Positions 57,946-64,000 of a DNA stretch of 64,000 nucleotides are shown here, piece by piece. The stretch is from Muscardinus avellanarius. Lineage: Eukaryota > Chordata > Mammalia > Rodentia > Gliridae. The stretch's first letter is position 1. Each line of letters opens with the position of its first letter. The notes beneath the pieces were generated by a model. It made no database searches, was not told the origin of the DNA, and saw only the letters and a list, made by a program, of their open reading frames with translations. Made by a program: the position numbers and the translations under genes. Location: the NCBI GenBank assembly GCA_963383645.1, contig OY726560.1, forward strand, positions 32,673,003 to 32,737,002, read 5' to 3'.

Positions 57946-58304
57946 GTAGATGGACCAGTGTCTCCCAGAGTTCCTGTCCATCTGGAAGTGTTAGAAAGTG
58001 ACTGAAGGAAAGAAAGGGTCTTCGCAGATGTGGTTAAGATGATATTATGTGACATTAACGTAGACCCTAAATTGAATGAGAGTGACTTTGAGAGACAGAT
58101 AAAGGGCAGAGGGACATGAGAAGACAGAAACAGAGACTGGAGGATGGCTGCCATGAACCAAGGAAGAAGGAAGAATGCATATCCCTTTGGCCTTCAGAAG
58201 AAACATGACCCAGACTTCTAGGTTCCAGAATCCAGAGAATAAATTCCTGTCATTTAAGCCCCCTAATTGTGATAATTTGTTACAGTAGCCCATGGAAACT
58301 AATA
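57946..58304 (+). mobile_element. MLT1-type MaLR LTR inserted in an L1
   Basis: CGCAGATGTGGTTAAGATGA, GACTGGAGGATGGCTGCCAT GAACCAAGGA, CCAGACTTCTAGGTTCCAGA and GATAATTTGTTACAGTAGCC CATGGAAACTAATA follow the MLT1 order. L1 sequence continues on both sides. Confidence 0.85.
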
Positions 58305-58974
58305 TAATCCCCTCAAAATTCTTCTCCAGTCAGTCCTGAACCCTCAAAAGCATGTATGTAGTGTTATTTCTGTCCCCATAGATTATCTTTACCTGCCTTT
58401 GACTTTAATAGAAATTATATTATACATAAAATATCTTTTTCATGAAATTAGGTAATTTCAGTAAGCATAACATGCGTGAATTTCTACTCATGTGTATCTT
58501 ATCTATATTTTGAACCTTTATATCATTGAGTGAAACTAATAGTGTGATTTTACCAGTTTTTCTATTCCATTCATAGACATTTGGGTTGTTTTTCCTGCTT
58601 ATATTTTATACACTGATTACATCTGTCTGTAGCTATCACTGGTTTAGAAGTTGTATATCCTATGACTGTTTTTGTCATCAGACCCTTAAAGTAATAGTAA
58701 ATTTTACTTAGAGTTTAATTTCTACTGGTCTTCCTTATTAATAATGTGGAAACTTGGAGTGCTTTAACTTTGGTTTGCCCTCAAGTCATTCATGTTATTG
58801 CTATTTTATTTAAATATTTTCAAACCCTGAAAATGATTAGTTTTCAAAATCTATTCTTTCACAGCTAAGCCAATATATTTTTCAGTTGGTGTGTTTAGTA
58901 TTACTTGTGGCACTCTACTTCCTATGGGCTCCATTTTATTTTCTTCAATGTGCAGTTTATTTATTAGTTCTAGT

Positions 58975-58976
<2 letters not shown>

Positions 58977-59017
<41 letters not shown>

Positions 59018-59037
59018 TTTCTGTCTGTCTGTCTGTC
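58977..59037. repeat. (GT)n followed by (CTGT)n microsatellite
   Basis: About 40 bp of GT then five CTGT units. Confidence 0.97.
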
Positions 59038-59495
59038 AAAATAAATTCCCTCTCCTTATTTCAGTTGAGAATATTGTCATTTTCTGTTCATTCTTAAACT
59101 TTTAATTAAAGTGCTTACATAATTATAGTCTGACGATTATTTTGCCTCAGCATGTTGAACATAGTATCCCATCTTAACAGTTCCTGACTAGAAGTCTGCT
59201 GTCAAACTTTCATTTCTTTGTAGGTAACCTTTGACTTATCTCTGGTTTTAAGTTAGTATAAATATCCTATGTTTAGCTGCAAACGCTTTTTTACTATTTT
59301 GCCAAGTTTTATCAATTTTTTATCTAAGAATTTATGTCTTTAATTCTAGCAACTAGTTAGCTATGATCTTGTTTAATAGTGTGCATTATGCGTTCTATTT
59401 GTTCTTCCTGTAGTACTTACTGATTATGCCTTGGTCATTTTTCCATTTTTATTACATAATTCTTTTTATATATTACTTTTTGCTGCAGTTCTTTT

Positions 59496-59691
59496 GGTAC
59501 TGAGGATTGAATCCAGGGGAATTCTAACTCTGATCTACCCAACCAGCCTTTCATTCTTATTTTGAAGAAGGGTCTCACTAAGTTCCTGAAGGTCTGTCTC
59601 ATATTGATGCCTGGACTCTACCCTGCAATCCTCCTGTCTCAGCCTCCCAAGAACTAGGATAAGAGACATGGACCACCATGCCCAGCCTTCT
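59496..59691 (-). repeat. B1-dID SINE with 13-bp target-site duplication
   Basis: GGTACTGAGGATTGAATCCA ... CATGGACCACCATGCCCAGC. CTGCAGTTCTTTT at 59483-59495 and 59692-59704. It is the nearest SINE upstream of the exon. Confidence 0.95.
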
Positions 59692-60130
59692 CTGCAGTTC
59701 TTTTAATCTCTTTTCTGGTTATGTCTCTCTCTAATCTTCCATTCGAGTTATTCATAAGATTCCTTTTTTCTGTTTTAGAATTTTTTTAAATCTCATTCTA
59801 ATTTACACAATTATTGCCTTTTCTATGTGATTTCTAGTATTTTCTATCTTCAGATATTCTGTAGATATTCATTTAAAAATCTCCTTCAGAATGTTTTTTG
59901 CTTCTGGTTCTTTGAATATGAATTCTCTTTTTTCCAGAGGTCTATGACTCCTCATTTTGGTTTGTGCATATGATTTGTTCATTTGATGACAAAGAAGTTT
60001 TTGTATGAAAGTCTCAGCAATTAGGATTACATAAATTTCCTAGAGGGTAGTTTGATATATTTTTTCCTTTGTAGATTTCCTGTATCTGGACCAGTTTCTG
60101 TGGACATCTTGGCTTATAACACCATACTGC

Positions 60131-60611
60131 TATAATAATGTGAATTTCACACTTGATCTCTCCTTATATTTTCCTGGCTGGTATCTTCTTTCTCCTGTGC
60201 CCATTCTTACTCCGCCCTCAGCTCAGGGTTGGAACCTTTTCTTTGCACAGTTGGGGTGGGGTATTGTGGTACTTGCCACCCACTCCTGTCTACATAAAGG
60301 GAGGAGCTGGACGCCAGGTCTTCACAGGCAGATTTCTCATCCTGTACTCAATTCTCTGAGGTCAGTTCTACCTCTATCTGATTTAACATCCCCTGAGTCA
60401 TTCAGTTTCATTCTGGCCTTGACTCTGCCTCTATCTGCCTCTGACAAAGCCTTTTCCTCTTTGAATTTTCAATCTGATTGTGTGATAACCTTTTTTCTTC
60501 TTTGGCAGGAGGAGGGAGGATATTTTATTTAGTATTCCTGTGTAAGAACAGAAAGACAATAGATGTTGTCTTTCACCATGGTATATTGACCAGAAGTCTG
60601 GACATATTCAT
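60131..60611. other. Single-copy sequence just upstream of exon 3
   Basis: No repeat recognised in the last 480 bp before the branch region. The 130-codon + frame at 60140-60532 lacks a domain and is not joined to the exon frame. Confidence 0.45.
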
Positions 60612-60642
60612 ATTTAACACTTTTTGTGTTTTTCTCTTCCAG
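60612..60642 (+). promoter_or_regulatory. RSPO2: Splice acceptor of RSPO2 exon 3 (branch-point candidate, polypyrimidine tract, AG)
   Basis: The intron ends in a T-rich tract (TTTTTGTGTTTTTCTCTTCC) followed directly by AG at 60641-60642. A plausible branch point, TTTAACAC, lies at about 60613-60620, some 25 nt upstream of the AG, which is within the normal range. The first exon base then continues the known Ala codon split. This is a strong consensus acceptor. Confidence 0.9.
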
Positions 60643-60831
60643 CTAGTTATGTTTCAAATCCCACTTGCAAGGGTTGTTTGTCTTGCTCCAAGGATAATGG
60701 GTGTAGCCGATGTCAACAGAAGCTGTTCTTCTTCCTTCGAAGAGAAGGGATGCGCCAGTATGGAGAGTGCCTGCATTCCTGCCCATCAGGGTTCTATGGA
60801 CACCGAGCCCCAGATATGAACAGATGTGCAA
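60643..60831 (+). CDS. RSPO2: RSPO2 exon 3: furin-like repeat 1 of R-spondin 2 (internal exon, partial CDS)
   Basis: R-spondin 2 is a secreted Wnt agonist. It bridges LGR4/5/6 and the E3 ligases ZNRF3/RNF43, so Frizzled receptors are not removed from the membrane. The exon is 189 nt and supplies the last two bases of an Ala codon, 62 full codons, and the first base of the next codon (Arg in known orthologues), so it is phase 1-1 and skipping it keeps frame. Visible are eight cysteines (human positions 40, 43, 46, 52, 55, 74, 78, 93), the run SCSKDNGCSRC, and the loop LRREGMRQYGEC, which carries the Arg65 and Gln70 equivalents that contact ZNRF3/RNF43. Compared with the human protein as I remember it, residue 39 is Thr instead of Ile and 82 is Phe instead of Tyr; both are mild. 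The match to RSPO2 is far closer than to RSPO1, 3 or 4 (for example LFFFLRREGMRQ). No stop or frameshift is seen. Confidence 0.97.
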
Positions 60832-60837
60832 GTGAGC
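60832..60837 (+). promoter_or_regulatory. RSPO2: Splice donor of RSPO2 exon 3 (GTGAGC)
   Basis: The exon ends ...TGTGCAA and the intron opens with GTGAGC, a good U1 match. The position is the one expected, after the first base of the Arg codon that follows Cys93-Ala94 in the family. Reading through the donor adds unrelated residues and reaches a stop at 60885-60887. Confidence 0.92.
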
Positions 60838-61270
60838 ATTTGACTTTTGTCCGTCCTCTTTTACTGGATATGCAAGTCAGGAGATGAGCTAAGTTGGGTA
60901 TTTTGGATGAAAAATGGTACATTTGTAATAGGCTATAGAAATAGTCTGAGCTTAAACTTGCAAAAATTAGTGGAGTGAGATAAGAACATTTCCAGTTTGT
61001 ATTTTGTATAGAAGTAGATCACATAGTGGCATACACATTTTATTTAGTATTTTTCATCACGCACACTGGTCAGGCAGATCTTTGTAAGGGGTGCATGCTC
61101 ATTGCTTACCAACAAAACACAAAAGTCAAAATACATGCACATATACAAATATACACTCATACACACACATACATATGTGCACACACATACATAAATCACA
61201 AAGGAATTTAAATACTTTATACTAGGAACATTCTTTTTGGTTGGCCACAATTCCCATAGTTCTTTTTCTC
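60838..61270. other. Start of intron 3, with an imperfect (CA) patch
   Basis: Single-copy apart from CA/TA-rich sequence at 61130-61195. Confidence 0.5.
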
Positions 61271-61320
61271 TTTTACCTGAATTTGGGATACTTGCTTTTA
61301 CCTGAATTTGGGATACTTGC
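61271..61320. repeat. Perfect 25-bp tandem duplication
   Basis: A 25-bp unit beginning TTTTACCTGAATTTGGG occurs at 61271-61295 and 61296-61320 with no mismatch, about 440 bp after the exon. Confidence 0.97.
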
Positions 61321-61465
61321 TTTGCAACTAAATAAGCATTCTAGGTTTCTTTAAGGCACTATTACTAATAAAATGTCAAGTTTATTTCCAAGTTTTCTGA
61401 GTTTTAATAACTATAAAATGAAGTTAAAGAATGTCATCTTATACACAGGAATAAGGACATGCTGC

Positions 61466-61622
61466 TTTTTTTATATATAATGAGGATTGAACTCAGGGGC
61501 ATTCTAACACTGAGCTAACCCTCAGCCTGAGGGTCTAAGTTGTTGCAGCTGTCCTTGAACCTGTGATACTCCTGTCGCTTCCAAGTACTGATTGATAGGT
61601 ATGTGCCACCATGCCTGGCTAT
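61466..61622 (-). repeat. B1-dID SINE, internally shortened
   Basis: GAGGATTGAACTCAGGGGCA, then directly GAGGGTCTAAGTTGTTGCAG (linker lost), ending GTGCCACCATGCCTGGCTA. Confidence 0.88.
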
Positions 61623-61721
61623 AGCTGTTTATCTTTTAATAAAGTCACTTCTAGAATGATCTGATCTTACAATAATCAACTAATGGAAGAGATTATATTA
61701 GGATTTAAAATAAGATACCAA

Positions 61722-61930
61722 GCCAGGCATGGTGGCACATGTTTGTAATACCAGTATTTGGGATGCTGAGACAGGATCTCAGTTTACGGAAAGCCTCAGC
61801 TACTTAGTGAGACCCTTTTCAACTCAGTGAGACCCTGTTTCAAAATAAAGAATAAAAATTAGAGCTGGGGGTGTAGCTTGGAGTTAGGATTCCCTTGGGT
61901 TCCATCCCCAGTTTTTAGGGTGGGGAAAAA
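61722..61930 (+). repeat. B1-dID SINE
   Basis: AAGCCAGGCATGGTGGCACA ... GAGCTGGGGGTGTAGCTTGG, ending CCATCCCCAGTTTTTAGGG. GATACCAA occurs near both edges (about 61714 and 61933). Confidence 0.93.
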
Positions 61931-62420
61931 AAGGATACCAAAAGCACATTTCCTTTAAAGAACTCAGATTTTAGATTGAGAGGGGATAAAAAAAATGGAG
62001 ACTATGTAGTGAAATGACAAATGAGTAAGCAGTTTAATAATAATTTAATGTATAATATATCAGTAGGGATTAAACCCCTCATCTGAACCTCCCAATCAAC
62101 AGTTGTGTACATGATGTTTAGTCTAGATTAAATTGTATAATCTGAGGGCAAGATTGTTTTGGAAGTAGGAGGGACTAGTAGATGGTGGAGTCTGGAAAGA
62201 AGAAACCATGTACATGTCAAAATAATATTTTTGGGAAAACAAGTCTTACCTGCTCTGCTCTTTGTCATTTTGACTCAGCAAATGAGTAAGCAGTACTCAT
62301 AGTACTCATACTCCTGCTTACTATGGGATAGTAAGACACTATCCTACTTAAAAGATGAGAATGATTTTAATTGGAAAATCAGTTTAAGACTTTGAATTCA
62401 TACCTGCTCTTTGATTTTCT
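61931..62420. other. Unassigned intron 3 sequence with short stem-loops
   Basis: AAATGAGTAAGCAGT occurs at about 62019 and again at about 62280. At 62285-62322, AGTAAGCAG and CTGCTTACT could form a 9-bp stem. Confidence 0.45.
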
Positions 62421-62429
62421 CAAGAGATT

Positions 62430-62488
62430 TTTTTTTTTTTTGGTACTGGAGGTGAAACCTAGGGGCATTCTAACTCCCAGTCCTAGTT

Positions 62489-62539
<51 letters not shown>

Positions 62540-62855
62540 TTGGTGGTACTGGGGTTCCTGGAAACCCTTCTCCCTCTGGACTGCACTCCCAGTACCTATT
62601 TTTATACTTTTTAAATTTGGAAACAGGGTCTCTCAAGCCAGCGCGATCCTCCTGTCTCCACCTCCCAAGCACGGGGTTTACAAGTGTGCACCACCATGCC
62701 TGGCAAGTTTTTTATTCTTTATTTTGAAATAGCATCTCACTGAGTTAAAGAGGACCTCACTAAATAGAAGCTGTAACTGTCCTCGAACCACGATCCTCCT
62801 GTCGCAGCCTCCCAAATGCTGGGATTACAAGCATTTGCCACTACACCCAGCTTTT
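62430..62855 (-). repeat. Outer B1-dID SINE, interrupted by a young SINE
   Basis: ID half at 62442-62484 (TACTGGAGGTGAAACCTAGG); B1 half from about 62712 (TTTATTCTTTATTTTGAAAT) to GCCACTACACCCAGC. AAGAGATT flanks the whole at 62422-62429 and 62856-62863. Confidence 0.9.
62491..62705 (-). repeat. Young-type B1-dID SINE nested in a linker, with (TTTA)n tail
   Basis: About 50 bp of (ATTT)n leads into GGGGTTCCTGGAAACCCTTC. The B1 half lacks the GGCTGGCTTCGAAC segment (AAGCCAGCGCGATCCTCCTG). AGTTTT is repeated at 62485-62490 and 62706-62711. Confidence 0.92.
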
Positions 62856-62863
62856 AAGAGATT

Positions 62864-64000
62864 ATTGCTTGACAGTAGAAAAGAAAAATTATATTTTAAG
62901 TGACTAGCTTAGAAATCCTATAAATGAAACTTGCCCATCTGTTTTCTAATCAAGACAGTAAGACAGTAAGGGTAAATTATTCAGTTTTGGAATGGACACC
63001 ACTTTTGCCATTATAAGGGTAATTATTCAATTATTCACAGGACTTGACTTATACTGATGGACAGTTTATGTCCTTGGTTTCTGCCTTTTAAATGCCCTTT
63101 TTGCCCTCAAATCACAACAAGCAAAAATGTCTTCAAACACATCCAAACACCCTAGAATAGGAGAAAAACAAAAATTGTTCTTGGATGAGAACCGTTGAAT
63201 AGCATGTGCTTATTGGGGTGTGGTCAGGATTGAGGATGAAGGTCTTGAGTGCCAGCCTAAGCAGTGTGGATCTTGTCTAAGAGTATTGAGTTGGTGGTAG
63301 ACTAATGAGATTGACTTCTTTGAGATACCTCTCGCAGAAGGGAAAGGAAAAGACAAAAGTAGAGGAAGGCAGTTGTAACAATTGTAGATGCGTGTCTTGT
63401 TCTGATGACAATTTTGTAGATAATGAACTCTAGACGGTTTAAAAAGAGTGTGACTTCATAACTAATTACACAGTGGGAAGAGAGAGAATTGATCAATTCT
63501 AAAGTTTCTGGCCAAGTTAAATAGATGAATAGTTTTGCCAATAGTAGAAATATTTAAGCTTACTGGAAAATTGGACTTACCTTCATTTCATGGAATTGTT
63601 GGGATTATTAGAGGGGCATAATTCCCAACAAGTGTCAATAGATTGGCCAGTTTTTGCAAATATATGTTTTGTTCTTAGTATAGGGTGTGGGTTACCTAGT
63701 AATTTGTCCTGTCACATTGCTTTTGGCCATCTATGGGGGGGGTTGAGTCTATGACTATTCTGTGTACTTTTCAGTCTGAGTGCACAATAAAGACAAGGGA
63801 GGAGTGTAGATGGAGTGAGGCATTTGTTGTAAATTCTAGAACTAATATGTCTGTTGGGAATGGACACCACTTCTGCCATAAAATTTCCTACTAAGCCTGG
63901 AGTATTGGGATTAAAAGGAGCTTCTAATAGTAACTGTGTAGGGACAGAGAATATAAACCAGGACTGTCCTGGAAAAACTGGCATGGATGTGTGCCTCTAC
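62864..64000. other. Single-copy intron 3 sequence
   Basis: About 1.1 kb to the window end with no recognised repeat. Similar words (GGAATGGACACCACTT) occur near 62990 and 63857, a 16-bp direct repeat of unknown meaning. No exon seen. Confidence 0.45.

Larger units (their letters stand above)
58305..60130 (-). mobile_element. Old L1 (L1M-type) fragment, with a SINE inside
   Basis: CATTCATAGACATTTGGGTT near 58567, TGACTAGAAGTCTGCTGTCA near 59185 and TGCTTCTGGTTCTTTGAATA near 59898 match decayed antisense L1M segments. The part at 58690-59080 is not clearly L1. It ends about 0.5 kb before the exon. Confidence 0.6.
1..60642 (+). other. RSPO2: RSPO2 intron 2, 3' part (at least 60.6 kb)
   Basis: Assigned as intron by its position upstream of exon 3. 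R-spondin 2 genes have a short exon with the start codon and signal peptide, then a very long intron, then this exon. I looked for the signal-peptide exon by its expected residues (MQFRLFSFAL) and did not find it, so the intron probably extends beyond the left edge. The content is interspersed repeats with single-copy spacers, itemised separately. Confidence 0.85.
60832..64000 (+). other. RSPO2: RSPO2 intron 3, 5' part
   Basis: It follows the exon 3 donor. The next coding exon, for the second furin-like repeat that binds LGR receptors, is not visible before the window ends. The region holds five B1-dID insertions, a 25-bp tandem duplication and single-copy AT-rich sequence. Confidence 0.85.

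Noticed and set aside
60140..60532. Alternative upstream exon for RSPO2
   Set aside because: The frame has no R-spondin similarity, and no donor joins it in phase to exon 3. The known preceding exon encodes a signal peptide not seen here.
1..64000. A previously undescribed gene system
   Set aside because: Apart from one known exon, the window is intronic repeats and unassigned spacers. I saw no gene cluster, array or coding novelty that would support such a claim.

Overview
This is nuclear intronic DNA from a placental mammal, almost certainly a non-muroid rodent. The clearest lineage marker is a dense set of dimeric SINEs, each a 7SL-derived B1 half joined through an A-rich linker to a tRNA-Ala-derived ID half (the B1-dID architecture). 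These are typical of squirrel-related rodents and also occur in other non-muroid families such as beavers and dormice. I cannot settle the species from sequence alone.

The only coding sequence I can support is one 189-bp exon on the + strand at 60643-60831. It encodes the first furin-like cysteine-rich repeat of R-spondin 2 (RSPO2, exon 3 in the usual numbering). It has a good acceptor (polypyrimidine tract and AG), a good donor (GTGAGC), and is phase 1 at both ends. Everything upstream (1-60642) is read as the 3' part of the very long RSPO2 intron 2, and everything downstream (60832-64000) as the start of intron 3. The signal-peptide exon upstream and the second furin-repeat exon downstream were not seen.

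The intron is a layered repeat landscape. The oldest layer is MIR and L2 fragments (for example 1563-1872, 8570-8745, 15700-15900, 16705-16903, 31000-31262). Above it lie old L1 fragments, mostly antisense to the gene (25985-27960, 38135-39070, 57820-60130), and MaLR LTR pieces (16090-16443, 52222-52372, 57946-58304). The youngest layer is more than 35 B1-dID or ID copies, many with readable target-site duplications. It includes a distinct CpG-rich, internally deleted subfamily with six copies. Several SINEs sit inside older SINEs, repeatedly in the A-rich linker, and several SINE tails have grown into long microsatellites.

Between repeats are single-copy stretches that could hold regulatory elements of a developmental gene, notably 1-1140, 10580-10920, 28500-28970 and 54640-55570. 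Only cross-species alignment could show this. I found no RNA gene, CRISPR array, operon or novel protein system. The open reading frames in the window outside the exon are short and mostly lie in repeats or low-complexity sequence.
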